A model generated the notes under the pieces. The model saw only the letters and a list, made by a program, of their open reading frames with translations, searched no databases and had not been told where the DNA came from. A program made the position numbers and the translations under genes. Of a stretch of DNA of 43,758 nucleotides, positions 31,012-39,831 are shown one piece after another. The stretch is from assembly GCA_902779865.1 (NCBI GenBank), contig CACZDG010000038.1, forward strand, positions 1 to 43,758, written 5' to 3'. Position 1 is the first letter of the stretch; each line of letters starts with the position of its first letter. Source of the DNA: an uncultured bacterium. GTDB taxonomy: Bacteria; Verrucomicrobiota; Kiritimatiellia; RFP12; UBA1067.

Positions 31012-32672
31012 TGCGCCTTTCCTCCCGCTAGGGTCTCCGCTATGTTGAGATAACATGCGCGGATGCGCTCGTATGCATTTATGATGTCGAGCTCGCCCAA
31101 CACGCGCAGTGACGAGCCGGGGTCGTCAACCCCCACCCGCCCTAGCTGCGTACGACGGCGCTCGCGGATGAACTCGTGTATCTTGTTCGATTCCTCCTGC
31201 ACCGCCGCTATGTCGATCATGGGACGCGGCGAGCGAATCCACGGCGAGACCTTCGCGGCGAACGCCTGTACGCAGTCATGCACGGAAAGCACCGTCACCA
31301 CGGAAACATCGGAAATGCGCTGCTTGTTGTTGCGGAGGCGCTTCACGACCTTGAGGATCGCGGCGGCTTCGTCGGACACGCTTTCAAGTTCATCAGTGAG
31401 ACGCAGAAGCCGTTGCGCACGTGCAGAGACATCAGCGGCCAGACGCTTCGACATGATCGAGGCGAGGAAGTCGGTGATCTCGCGCTGGACGTTGTCGAGG
31501 ATGTCCTCGCGGTGGACTATGTGGCATTCGTTGTCCTCGTCCGGCGCGTCCTGTCCGGACAGCACGCGCCGGACGCTGTCGAACAGGTCAATGTCGCTAT
31601 CGCGCATGAACTGCACTTCCACGAGCGCCTGGTCGCACGCGATGACGGGGGACACCTTCGTGCCGATCTTGAGGGTCGAGAGATGCGGCTTTTCCTCGCC
31701 CTTCCCTGGAATCAGGCGCATGAGCAAACGTTCAAAGGGCCGCACGAACGGGAATGCCACCACGCCGCGCACTATGGCGAAAACGGTGTCCGTCACGGCA
31801 ATCGCCACCATCGCGCCGCAATACGGAATGAGCGCCTTCCCCATCGGCACGAACGCGGACAGCACCAGCGGCAGGAAAACGGCGGAGCCGATCACGTTCA
31901 GAAGCGTATGCGCGAGGGCAGTGCGACGTGCAGGGGAATTGCCGCCAGTCGCGGCGATCCACGCCGTCACGGTGGTGCCGATGTTCGCGCCGAACAGCGA
32001 TGCGACTGCGGCCTCGTACGGAATAAGTCCCTGAGCTGCGAGAATCATCGCAAGGGCGATGGTGGCAGCGGAGTGGATCGCCACGGAGACAACGGCCGCG
32101 CAGAGCGCAATCAATGCGACGCCGCCAGTCGAGGCGATGTCCGCCGCGTCAAACATCCACTGCGCGAATTCGCCGCCCTTGAGCGGCTCAACTCCCTTTG
32201 CGATGAAGCACAGCCCAAGAAGGAAAAGCCCGAGCCCCAGCACGGCAAGACCGAAGTTGCGCAGCGTCTCGCGCCGCACGAAGAAATAGAGAGCGCCGCC
32301 TACCGCAAGGCAGGCAAGCCCCGTCAAGGCGGACGACGGGGCGTACGCGACGATCCACACAGTCCCCGTCGTTCCGATGTTCGCGCCGATTATCACGTTG
32401 ACGGCCTGAGCGAGCGTCATCATTCCCGAACTCACCGATCCCACGAGCATCGCCGTGATGATGGCGGAGGACTGGACTATCAAAGTCGATACCACGCCCG
32501 TGCCGACACTCGCCACATGTCCCCTAGTGGCAAGCGACATGAACTTCCGCAACCACCCTCCTCCGATTGCCTGTAGCCCCTCGGAGAGGTGTTTCATGCC
32601 TAGCAGGAAAACGCCAAGCCCCCCCGTCACGGCTACGAGGACATTCAGAAAAGGCAAGGCGCTCTCTTTCAT
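30999..32672 (-). CDS. NptA-type Na+/phosphate cotransporter family protein with PhoU-like tail
   Basis: This 557-residue inner-membrane protein has two inverted transporter repeats and a cytoplasmic PhoU-like helical tail (about 350-557). The first repeat shows VSTLIVQSSAIITAML, then IIGANIGTTGTVW. The second shows LFGANIGTTVTAW, but where a second QSSS motif is expected it has VAIHSAATIAL. The family imports or exports phosphate with sodium. The altered second motif makes phosphate specificity less certain. It lies 22 bp after fabZ and its end overlaps folB, so it belongs to the long operon. Confidence 0.85.
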   Translation of the reverse strand: MKESALPFLNVLVAVTGGLGVFLLGMKHLSEGLQAIGGGWLRKFMSLATRGHVASVGTGVVSTLIVQSSAIITAMLVGSVSSGMMTLAQAVNVIIGANIGTTGTVWIVAYAPSSALTGLACLAVGGALYFFVRRETLRNFGLAVLGLGLFLLGLCFIAKGVEPLKGGEFAQWMFDAADIASTGGVALIALCAAVVSVAIHSAATIALAMILAAQGLIPYEAAVASLFGANIGTTVTAWIAATGGNSPARRTALAHTLLNVIGSAVFLPLVLSAFVPMGKALIPYCGAMVAIAVTDTVFAIVRGVVAFPFVRPFERLLMRLIPGKGEEKPHLSTLKIGTKVSPVIACDQALVEVQFMRDSDIDLFDSVRRVLSGQDAPDEDNECHIVHREDILDNVQREITDFLASIMSKRLAADVSARAQRLLRLTDELESVSDEAAAILKVVKRLRNNKQRISDVSVVTVLSVHDCVQAFAAKVSPWIRSPRPMIDIAAVQEESNKIHEFIRERRRTQLGRVGVDDPGSSLRVLGELDIINAYERIRACYLNIAETLAGGKAQWIN

Positions 32673-32694
32673 ACGGAAAGCCGTGTGGTCGGTT

Positions 32695-33207
32695 TTACTT
32701 CATAACGCCGTCCATCGTGCCAAGGACGCACGTGACCTCGGCTTCGGCGGCGAGTTCGTCGCCCACATAGCCCTTCAAGCCAAACACTCCGAGACCCGAA
32801 CCGCCGCTGTTGCGAATCTTCACGTTCGTCGCGACGGTGTAGAGCGTATCGCCAGGACGTACCTGACGGCGAAAGCGCACGCTGCCGATCTTGGCGAGGA
32901 GGAAACTCGCGTTGTCACTTGCGTCGCCCATGAAGCGGCGCGCCACGATGCCGGCACCTGCGGTCTGGGCCATCGTCTCAACGAGGATAACGCCGGGTAC
33001 GACGGGATATCCTGGGAAGTGCCCTTCAAAGAAGGTGTTGACCGCCTTGCCGGGGATGGCCGTGGATGCGTCGGTAAACGTGTATTTGCCGAGTGCGCCC
33101 GTTTCGTCCGCCGAAATCAGCTCATCGACGAAGAGAAACGGATCGCGGTGCGGCAACAGCTCGATGCCGGGAAGGTGGTACTCGTTCTTGAACTTCGGAA
33201 ACTCCAT
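32695..33207 (-). CDS. fabZ: 3-hydroxyacyl-ACP dehydratase FabZ
   Basis: This 170-residue hot-dog-fold dehydratase of type II fatty-acid synthesis has LLPHRDPFLFVDEL at 18-30. The catalytic His63 lies in EGHFPGYPVVPGV, and the acidic partner Glu77 in ILVETMAQ. The length is slightly above the usual 140-155 because of a longer insert after LISADE. It starts 5 bp after fabF, with GGAGG upstream. FabZ next to lipopolysaccharide genes is common, since its product also feeds lipid A. Confidence 0.94.
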   Translation of the reverse strand: MEFPKFKNEYHLPGIELLPHRDPFLFVDELISADETGALGKYTFTDASTAIPGKAVNTFFEGHFPGYPVVPGVILVETMAQTAGAGIVARRFMGDASDNASFLLAKIGSVRFRRQVRPGDTLYTVATNVKIRNSGGSGLGVFGLKGYVGDELAAEAEVTCVLGTMDGVMK

Positions 33208-33212
33208 GTCGC

Positions 33213-34472
33213 TCAGCCCTCCACCTTCTTAAATACCAAGACGCCGTTGTGTCCGCCGAAGCCGAGCGAGGTTGAGACCGCCACGCGGATGTCGCGCCCG
33301 ACGCCCTTGTTCGGCGTGTAGTTCAGGTCGCACTCCGGATCGGGCGTTTCGTAGTTGATGGTCGGCGGCACGAACTTATCCTTGATCGCCAACGCGCAGA
33401 ACGCGGCCTCAAGCGCACCGGTTGCGCCAAGCAGGTGGCCGGTCATGGACTTGGTGGATGAAATGTTGATGTCCTTCGCCCCTTCGCCAAATACCTCCTT
33501 GAACGCCTTCGTCTCCATCACGTCGTTCAGGTGGGTGGAAGTACCGTGCGCGTTGATGTAGTCAACGGTCGTGAGGTCTTCGACGCCCGCGTCCTTCAGC
33601 GCAATCTTGATTGCCTTCACTGCGCCGGCACCCGTGGGGTCGGGGGCCGTGATGTGGTAGGCGTCGGAGGTTGCACCGTAGCCGGCGAGCTCGCAGTAAA
33701 CCTGCGCCCCACGCGCTTTGGCGTGTTCCTCTGTTTCGAGGATGAGCATCGCTGCGCCCTCGCCCATCACGAATCCGCAGCGATCCGCGTTGAACGGACG
33801 CGATGCCTTCTCCGGCTGGTCGTTGAACTGCGTGGCGAGCGCCTTCATCTTCATGAAGCCGCCCACGGCGAACTCGAGGATCGTCGCCTCGGTGCCGCCA
33901 GCCACCATCACGTCCGCACGTCCCGCGCGCATGAGGTCAAGCGCCACGCCAAGCGCGTCCGTGGAGGAGGCGCACGCGGTCACGACAACTTGCGCGGGGC
34001 CCTTCGCGCCAAGCGCCATGGAGATGTTGCCGGCCGCCTCGTTGGCGATCAACTCGGGGATCGCGAGCGGGGAAAGGCGATCCGGGCCACGGTCGAAGAG
34101 CGTCTTCCACGCCTCGCCGGTCGTCTGCATTCCACCGATGCCGTTACCGATCATCGTGCCGACGCGGTCCATGTCCGGCTTGTTCTCGTCGGTGAAGCCG
34201 GCGTCCTTCCACGCCTCGACTGCTGCAGCGACGCCATAGATGGAGAACGGGTCCATGTGGCGCGCGGCTTTGCGGTCCACATAGCCAGTCTCGGCAAGGT
34301 AGGCGTCAAAATCCTTCAGCTCGCCAGCGACCTGGCAGGTACAGCGCGAGGGATCGAACTTCGTGATGCGTCCGATTCCACACTTACCTTCCTTGACCGC
34401 ATTCCAGCTTGCGGCTTTTCCGTTTCCGACCGGCGTAACCATGCCGATGCCCGTAATGACTATCTTCTTCAT
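33213..34472 (-). CDS. fabF: Beta-ketoacyl-ACP synthase II
   Basis: This 419-residue condensing enzyme elongates acyl-ACP with malonyl-ACP. The catalytic triad is Cys167 in TACASSTDAL, His309 in NAHGTSTHLND and His346 in KSMTGHLLGATG. Length and order are standard for FabF rather than FabB. GAGGA lies before the ATG. It is followed 5 bp later by fabZ and preceded by fabH, so three enzymes of elongation are clustered; fabD, fabG and acpP are absent here. Confidence 0.96.
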   Translation of the reverse strand: MKKIVITGIGMVTPVGNGKAASWNAVKEGKCGIGRITKFDPSRCTCQVAGELKDFDAYLAETGYVDRKAARHMDPFSIYGVAAAVEAWKDAGFTDENKPDMDRVGTMIGNGIGGMQTTGEAWKTLFDRGPDRLSPLAIPELIANEAAGNISMALGAKGPAQVVVTACASSTDALGVALDLMRAGRADVMVAGGTEATILEFAVGGFMKMKALATQFNDQPEKASRPFNADRCGFVMGEGAAMLILETEEHAKARGAQVYCELAGYGATSDAYHITAPDPTGAGAVKAIKIALKDAGVEDLTTVDYINAHGTSTHLNDVMETKAFKEVFGEGAKDINISSTKSMTGHLLGATGALEAAFCALAIKDKFVPPTINYETPDPECDLNYTPNKGVGRDIRVAVSTSLGFGGHNGVLVFKKVEG

Positions 34473-34522
34473 TATACCATTCCTCTCTTAAGATTTTCGC
34501 GATTGATTTTATCCTTTACATT

Positions 34523-35506
34523 TTACAAATACGGCCACTGCATGTACGTACCCGCGTACGTTAGACCGGCGCCGAATCCGCACAGGACGATCTTCGCGCC
34601 ATCGGAGAGCTCGCCCTTCCGAACGGCCTCGTCGAGCGCAACGGGGATGGACGCGGCGGAAGTGTTGCCCGTCGTCTCCAGATTGAGATAGAACTTCTCA
34701 ATCGGAAGCTTCATGCGGCGAGCCACGGCCTCGATGATGCGCCCGTTCGCCTGGTGCGCGAAAACACGGTCGAGCTCCACCGGCGTGGTGCCGAGTTTCT
34801 CACAGAGTTGGTTGGTGACCTTTGCGAGTGAGCGAACGGCGAACGCGAAAACGTCGTGCCCCTGGAGAACGAGGTACGGAATCGGCAACATTCCCGGCTG
34901 CTTGGGCAAACGCGTACCGCCCTCGCGGTAGATGAAGCGCGCGCCCTGGCCGTCGGCCCACAGGATCGAATGCGCGGCGGGACCGTCCTCGTTCGGCGCG
35001 TCGCCAACAACGACCGCGCCCGCACCGTCGCCGAACAAAATGCAGCTACCGCGGTCGCGCCAATCGACGATGCGCGTAAGCGTCTCGGCGCCGATTACGA
35101 GTGCCTTCTTGTCTGGATTGACCTTCACCCAGCAGCGGGCCTGCTCAAGCGCGTAAACGAATCCGGCGCAAGCGGCTTGCAAGTCGTACGCGCCAGTTTC
35201 AGTGCAACCGAGCGCCGCCTGGACGAGACACGCCGTGGAGGGAAACGTGGCGTAATCCGGCGTTGAAGTGGCCACGATGACTAGCCCGATGTCGGCAGGG
35301 GTCACCCCCGCCGCCTCAAGTGCCTTGCGCGCCGCTTTCGCGGCCATGGACGACGTGCAGTCGTCCGCCTCCGCCACATGACGGGAGTGGATGCCCGTAT
35401 GGGAATATATCCACTCGTCGGACGTATCCAACGTCTTGGCGAGGTCATCGTTCGTGACGACCTTCGGCGGCAGATAGCTGCCCGTTCCCAGAATCTTCAC
35501 TGACAT
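34523..35506 (-). CDS. fabH: Beta-ketoacyl-ACP synthase III
   Basis: This 327-residue enzyme starts fatty-acid synthesis by condensing acetyl-CoA with malonyl-ACP. The catalytic residues are Cys113 in QAACAGFVYAL, His251 in FAHQANGRIIEA and Asn281 in TTGNTSAASIPVAL, exactly the FabH triad. GGAGAGG lies before the ATG. A 50-bp gap to fabF has no clear terminator or promoter, so they are probably one transcript. Confidence 0.96.
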   Translation of the reverse strand: MSVKILGTGSYLPPKVVTNDDLAKTLDTSDEWIYSHTGIHSRHVAEADDCTSSMAAKAARKALEAAGVTPADIGLVIVATSTPDYATFPSTACLVQAALGCTETGAYDLQAACAGFVYALEQARCWVKVNPDKKALVIGAETLTRIVDWRDRGSCILFGDGAGAVVVGDAPNEDGPAAHSILWADGQGARFIYREGGTRLPKQPGMLPIPYLVLQGHDVFAFAVRSLAKVTNQLCEKLGTTPVELDRVFAHQANGRIIEAVARRMKLPIEKFYLNLETTGNTSAASIPVALDEAVRKGELSDGAKIVLCGFGAGLTYAGTYMQWPYL

Positions 35507-35539
35507 ACTCTTTTCCTCTCCTTCCCTTCCGTCTTGCGG

Positions 35540-37375
35540 TCATCCCGCCGTGAAAAACGACTGCATTTCCTCGAACTCGGGAATCTTTGATAGCACGAAC
35601 TTGCGGCACTCCATGTAAATCTCCGCTGCGGATTGGAACGGGCCGTACCCCAGCACGCGCTCCGCAAGGGCACGCGCATCGTCTGCGGAAACAGCCTGAA
35701 GCACTTTCTTGATCGGAGGTATGTAGCTCGCGCTCATGGAAAGCTCCGCCACGCCGAGGCCCATCCAAAGGACGCCCAACACCGGGTCGGAAGCCGACTC
35801 GCCGCACACCGCAACAGGGATTCCAGCCGCACGTGCAGCACGCACCGTCATGTCCACGAGCTTTACCACGGCGGGATTCGCAGGCTGGTAAAGGTACGAT
35901 ACGCGCTCATTCGCACGGTCAGCCGCCATGGTGTACTGCACGAGGTCATTGGTGCCAATAGAGAAGAAATCACTCTCCTTCGCGAAGGCGTCCGCGTTCA
36001 GCGCGGCGGACGGCACCTCGACCATCATGCCACGCGGAATCTTCTCGTCAAACGGAATGCCGTCTGCGCGAAGGGACTCCATCGCGCTTGACAGCTCCGC
36101 GTTCGCCTCGCGCAGTTCCTCAAGCGTGGCGATCATGGGGTACATCACGGCGCTGGGGCCGCATGCGCTCGCGCGCAGGATGGCGCGCAACTGCACGTGG
36201 AACACTTCGCGGTGCGAGAGCAGATAACGAATTGACCTGTTGCCGAGGAATGGGTTTAATTCATGGATGCGCTGTCCACGCTGCAACTTGTCGCCGCCGA
36301 GGTCAAGCACGCGGAATACGACCCGTGCGCCTGCACCGAGTTTCGCCGCCGCCTTTGCGGCCTCGGAATACGCGGCGGTCTGTTCTTCCTCATTCGGATC
36401 CGCATCACCGCCCAGCCAAAGGTATTCGCTGCGGTAAAGCCCTATTCCCTGTGCGCCGTATGATGAAAGGTCTGCGAACGACACGCCGGGTTGGACGTTC
36501 GCGCAAAGCCTCACGGACGGCGAGGCGGCATCCTTCGCAGATACGTCGCCCTTCTCGATCCTTGCGAGCAGTTCCTGCTCGGACTTCGCATGGCGGTCGA
36601 AAGTGGCGCGGGACTGTTCGTCGGGGTTGACGGTTACGATTCCCGTGGAGCCGTCAAGCTGCACATAGTCGCCAGCCTGTACGCGGGACGTGATGTCGCC
36701 AAGTCCCACGACCGCCGGGATGCCCAATGCGCGGGCAAGCAGGGCGGCATGTGAAGTGGTGGAGCCTCGGTTCGTGGCAAATCCAAGGATCAGCTCACGA
36801 GGGAAAGTGACCGTCTCGGACGGGGTGAGGTCGTCCGCCACCACCACGACGGGACTCGTGATGTGGTCGAACGCCGATTCGCCGCAGTCCAGCAGCACGC
36901 GCAACATGCGGGACTCGATGTCATCGACGTCTCGTTGGCGTTCGCGAAGGTAGGAGTCCTTCATCTTGGCGAACATCGCGCGGAAGTCGTCAGTAGTGCG
37001 GCGGATGGCGGCCTCGGCGTTCATGTGTTCGTCCCTGATCCTGCGTTCCACGGCTGAAACCACCATGGGATCGTCAAGGAGAAGAAGGTGGTTCGCGAGC
37101 ACGTCGGCCGTGATGCCGTCCGCGTCCGACTTGAACTTCGCGGACAGCTCCTCGATCTGACGACGCGTCTCGGCGAGGGCCGACCTGAATCGACCCACCT
37201 CCGACTCCACGTCAGACTCTGGAAGCACGTATTCGGGAACTGTAAGCGCGCTGTTTTTGGAATAGAGGAACACGGGACCCGCGGCGAAACCGCGGGACGT
37301 GGCGAGGCCGGAGACGGAAACCGTCGCCGACGCCGCGCGCCCAGGGGGCACATCCGTGTTCGCGCTTTCGCTCAC
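35540..37375 (-). CDS. ptsI: PTS enzyme I (phosphoenolpyruvate-protein phosphotransferase)
   Basis: This 611-residue enzyme I transfers phosphate from phosphoenolpyruvate to HPr. The active-site His lies in GSTTSHAALLARALGIPAV near residue 206. The PEP-binding barrel follows, with VFRVLDLGGDKL, NPFLGNRSIRYLL, PMIATLEEL, GMMVEVPSAAL and FFSIGTNDLVQYT. The GTG start overlaps the HPr stop (GTGA). With HprK and HPr but no permease or EIIA gene nearby, the set probably works as a regulatory phosphorelay, though permeases may lie elsewhere. Confidence 0.95.
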   Translation of the reverse strand: MSESANTDVPPGRAASATVSVSGLATSRGFAAGPVFLYSKNSALTVPEYVLPESDVESEVGRFRSALAETRRQIEELSAKFKSDADGITADVLANHLLLLDDPMVVSAVERRIRDEHMNAEAAIRRTTDDFRAMFAKMKDSYLRERQRDVDDIESRMLRVLLDCGESAFDHITSPVVVVADDLTPSETVTFPRELILGFATNRGSTTSHAALLARALGIPAVVGLGDITSRVQAGDYVQLDGSTGIVTVNPDEQSRATFDRHAKSEQELLARIEKGDVSAKDAASPSVRLCANVQPGVSFADLSSYGAQGIGLYRSEYLWLGGDADPNEEEQTAAYSEAAKAAAKLGAGARVVFRVLDLGGDKLQRGQRIHELNPFLGNRSIRYLLSHREVFHVQLRAILRASACGPSAVMYPMIATLEELREANAELSSAMESLRADGIPFDEKIPRGMMVEVPSAALNADAFAKESDFFSIGTNDLVQYTMAADRANERVSYLYQPANPAVVKLVDMTVRAARAAGIPVAVCGESASDPVLGVLWMGLGVAELSMSASYIPPIKKVLQAVSADDARALAERVLGYGPFQSAAEIYMECRKFVLSKIPEFEEMQSFFTAG

Positions 37376-37659
37376 TGTTCGTCCGGGATGTCGAATTTGC
37401 GGGAGACCAGCGCCTCAAGCTCCTCCAGCACCTCTTTGGCCTGCGGACCGCTTGCAGTCACCTTCAGCACGGTGCCGCACACGGCCTCCAGCGTCATCAG
37501 CGCCATGATGGATTTCCCGCTCACCACGCAGCCGTCCTTCTCCACTTCGACATCGGCGTTGAAGCGCGATGCGACCTTTGCGAAAAGGCCGGCGGGACGC
37601 ACGTGCATACCGTACTTGTTCTTGAGCGTAAGGTCTTTCGTCAGTTTTTCATTAGCCAT
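37372..37659 (-). CDS. ptsH: Phosphocarrier protein HPr
   Basis: This 95-residue HPr carries the enzyme I phosphorylation site His19 in YGMHVRPAG. The regulatory Ser50, in SGKSIMALMTL, is equivalent to Ser46 of Gram-positive HPr, the target of HprK, whose gene overlaps just upstream. The start at 37659 has GGGAGAG before it. Its stop overlaps the ptsI start and its first codons overlap the hprK end by 8 bp, so the three are tightly coupled. Confidence 0.96.
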   Translation of the reverse strand: MANEKLTKDLTLKNKYGMHVRPAGLFAKVASRFNADVEVEKDGCVVSGKSIMALMTLEAVCGTVLKVTASGPQAKEVLEELEALVSRKFDIPDEQ

Positions 37660-38650
37660 TTTGCTCTCCCGTATTCTGTCCGCCGGGAACGGCCTCGGAG
37701 AGGGCACACAGGCGCTCGTCCAGGTCCTTCACGGCATCGTATCCGCTTGCAAGCAGCTTGTACTGCTGCGCGGCGGTTTCAATCAAGTTCACCAAGTCAC
37801 GCCCGGCGGAGACCGGAATCGTGATCTGCGGCACCTCAACGCCGAGGATGTTGCGCGTAAGGCGTTCCTGCCCCGAACGGTCGAGTTCACCAGCGACCTC
37901 CTCAAGGCGACGCAGCGAGACGACCAGATCCAGCCGCTTCTCGCCGCGCACCGCAGTTACGCCGAACACTTTCGGCACGTTGATGATGCCTATCCCGCGT
38001 ATTTCCATGTAGTTGCGGGTCGCTTCGCGCGCGGACGCGAAGAGCGCGTTCGTGGCAACGTCCTTGCGTATGCACGTAAAGTCGTCCGCCACCAGCGCGT
38101 TGCCGCGCTTCACGAGGCCGAGCGCAGTCTCGCTTTTTCCGAGGCCCGGCGCGCCCTCAATCATCACTCCGAGCCCGGCCACCTCCACGGTCGTGGCGTA
38201 GATGCGCACGGTCGGCGCGCGCAGAGCCTCCAGCACGAACGTACTTTGGTGGAAGAACTCGCGCGTGAGCAGGTCGGTGCGCATCACCACGGCGCCGGCG
38301 GCGGCGGCGACCTCGGTGAGGCCGTCGGGAATTTTCCTGCCGTTCGCGAAGATGATGCAGTACGCCCCCCTGTCAAAGAGCGCCTTGAAACGCGCCATGG
38401 ACTCGCCGGACGGCAGACTTTCAAGATAGGCCTGCTCGGCCCTCCCAATCACCTGAAGCCGGCGCCAGGCGAAGCAACCGTAGAAACCGGTCAGGGCGAG
38501 GCCGGGCCTGTTGCACATGGGTTCGAGAACCTCGTGCATCAGCCCGTCGCCGCCCACAACCACGTCAAGGCAGAGGCGCTCCCGCCCCGCCTCGACGAAG
38601 TCGCGCAGGGTGAAGGACCTCATCCCGGTCTCTTTCGGGTCGCTCGCCAT
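37652..38650 (-). CDS. hprK: HPr kinase/phosphorylase
   Basis: This 332-residue bifunctional enzyme phosphorylates or dephosphorylates HPr on its regulatory Ser. Residues 1-130 form the N-terminal domain. The P-loop is GAPGLGKSETAL (166-177), followed by NALVADDFT with the acidic pair Asp189-Asp190, and the signature MEIRGIGIINVP (215-226). By my alignment the His normally found just before the P-loop strand (HGVLV in other members) is Tyr151 in RIYATTVEV, which could alter catalysis. It sits 21 bp after hpf. Its target HPr is the next gene. Confidence 0.93.
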   Translation of the reverse strand: MASDPKETGMRSFTLRDFVEAGRERLCLDVVVGGDGLMHEVLEPMCNRPGLALTGFYGCFAWRRLQVIGRAEQAYLESLPSGESMARFKALFDRGAYCIIFANGRKIPDGLTEVAAAAGAVVMRTDLLTREFFHQSTFVLEALRAPTVRIYATTVEVAGLGVMIEGAPGLGKSETALGLVKRGNALVADDFTCIRKDVATNALFASAREATRNYMEIRGIGIINVPKVFGVTAVRGEKRLDLVVSLRRLEEVAGELDRSGQERLTRNILGVEVPQITIPVSAGRDLVNLIETAAQQYKLLASGYDAVKDLDERLCALSEAVPGGQNTGEQNG

Positions 38651-38671
38651 CGTCCCTTCGGCCAGTTTGCC

Positions 38672-39007
38672 TCAGTTGCGCGGCGAGCCGGCGCGCGCGG
38701 CGCGCACGTTGCCCTTGCGCGCCTTGACGCGCATCTTCAGAAGCTGGCGCTCGGCGCGTGCGGCGGCGGCGTCAATCACGCTCTTGCCGCTCTCGCTGAA
38801 CTCCTTCGCGCCAACGGCCGTCTCGCCGAGACGGTTGGCCACCACTTCAGCCATGTACATGTGCTTCTTGGCGTCCACGTCGATCACGATCGACACCTTC
38901 GTTACCTTTGGAAAGGCCTGACGCAGCTTCTCCATGCGCATCTGCGCATATTCCTTCAGCGACTCGATCTTGACGTCGCTGTGACGCATAGTAACTTCAA
39001 TACTCAT
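38672..39007 (-). CDS. hpf: Ribosome hibernation-promoting factor, short form
   Basis: This 111-residue HPF/RaiA-type protein inactivates ribosomes in slow growth. It starts MSIEVTMRHSDVKIES and has the family pattern LKEYAQMRMEKLRQAFPKV, VSIVIDVDAKKHMYMAEVV and DAAAARAERQLLKMR. The C-terminal dimerisation domain of long HPF is absent, with a basic tail instead. A perfect AAGGAGG precedes the ATG. In many Gram-negatives rpoN lies between lptB and hpf; here the space is only 31 bp. Confidence 0.92.
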   Translation of the reverse strand: MSIEVTMRHSDVKIESLKEYAQMRMEKLRQAFPKVTKVSIVIDVDAKKHMYMAEVVANRLGETAVGAKEFSESGKSVIDAAAARAERQLLKMRVKARKGNVRAARAGSPRN

Positions 39008-39038
39008 GTCTGTATCCTCCTTGTTGGTTGGTTCTTGT

Positions 39039-39815
39039 TTACATTCTGAAATCCTCGCCGAGGTAGAGCCGTCGCGCTTCCTCGTCGTGTACTAGGTAGT
39101 CGCTCGTGCCCGCGCACAGCAGGCGGCCGTTGTACACCAGATAGGCGCGGTCCACGACCGTGAGCGTCTCGCGGACGTTGTGGTCCGTGATGATCACGCC
39201 AAGGCCCTGGTTACGCAGCGTACGGACTATTTCCTGAATGTCGTGTACGGCGAGCGGATCAACTCCGGCAAACGGCTCATCCAACATCAGGATCGACGGC
39301 CTGCGCACGAGGGCGCGGGCAATCTCGAGCTTGCGCCGTTCGCCGCCTGAAAGCGTGTACGCCGGCTGCTTCGCGACCTTGGCAAGGTCAAGCGACTCCA
39401 GCAGCTCCTCGCAGCGGGCCTTGCGGTCCACACGCTTCATATCCAGCGTCTCGAGGATCGCCATCACGTTATTCCACACGCTGAGCTTGCGGAACACGCT
39501 CGCCTCCTGCGCGAGATATCCAAGGCCCTTGCGCGCGCGCAGGAACACAGGTAAGGCAGTGACGTCCTCGCCGCGGAAGCACACGCTTCCCTCGTTCGGT
39601 TTCACAAGGCCCACGATCATGTAGAACGTCGTCGTCTTGCCGGCGCCGTTCGGCCCAAGCAGACCGACGATCTCGCCACACCGCACGTCCATCGACATGC
39701 CGTTCACCACCGTGCGGTCGCCATACGACTTCACGAGGCCCGTGGCGACAAGATCGGGCGTCTTCTCACTCTCTCGCGCCATTTCGGTCATGGCCTTTAT
39801 CACGGGGTCGTCCAT
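39039..39815 (-). CDS. lptB: LPS export ABC transporter ATPase LptB
   Basis: This 258-residue ATPase drives lipopolysaccharide extraction from the inner membrane with LptFG. Walker A is GPNGAGKTTT (54-63), the Q-loop lies in YLAQEASVFRKL, the signature is LSGGERRKLEIA (155-166), Walker B is SILMLDEP (174-181), and the switch His is His212. An N-terminal extension of about 20 residues is present, so a start at Met12 is possible. The 16-bp gap to lptA places it in the lptC-lptA-lptB order typical of Gram-negatives. lptF and lptG are not in the window. Confidence 0.95.
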   Translation of the reverse strand: MDDPVIKAMTEMARESEKTPDLVATGLVKSYGDRTVVNGMSMDVRCGEIVGLLGPNGAGKTTTFYMIVGLVKPNEGSVCFRGEDVTALPVFLRARKGLGYLAQEASVFRKLSVWNNVMAILETLDMKRVDRKARCEELLESLDLAKVAKQPAYTLSGGERRKLEIARALVRRPSILMLDEPFAGVDPLAVHDIQEIVRTLRNQGLGVIITDHNVRETLTVVDRAYLVYNGRLLCAGTSDYLVHDEEARRLYLGEDFRM

Positions 39816-39831
39816 TACTTCAGCTCTCCAG

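Noticed and set aside
34460..34480. TATAAT directly at the fabF start codon as a promoter
   Set aside because: It includes the ATG itself; transcription would begin inside the gene, and the preceding GAGGA shows the site is a ribosome-binding region.
37088..39049. 653-codon plus-strand frame opposite ptsI, ptsH, hprK and hpf
   Set aside because: It runs antisense to four well-supported genes and has no recognisable motif.
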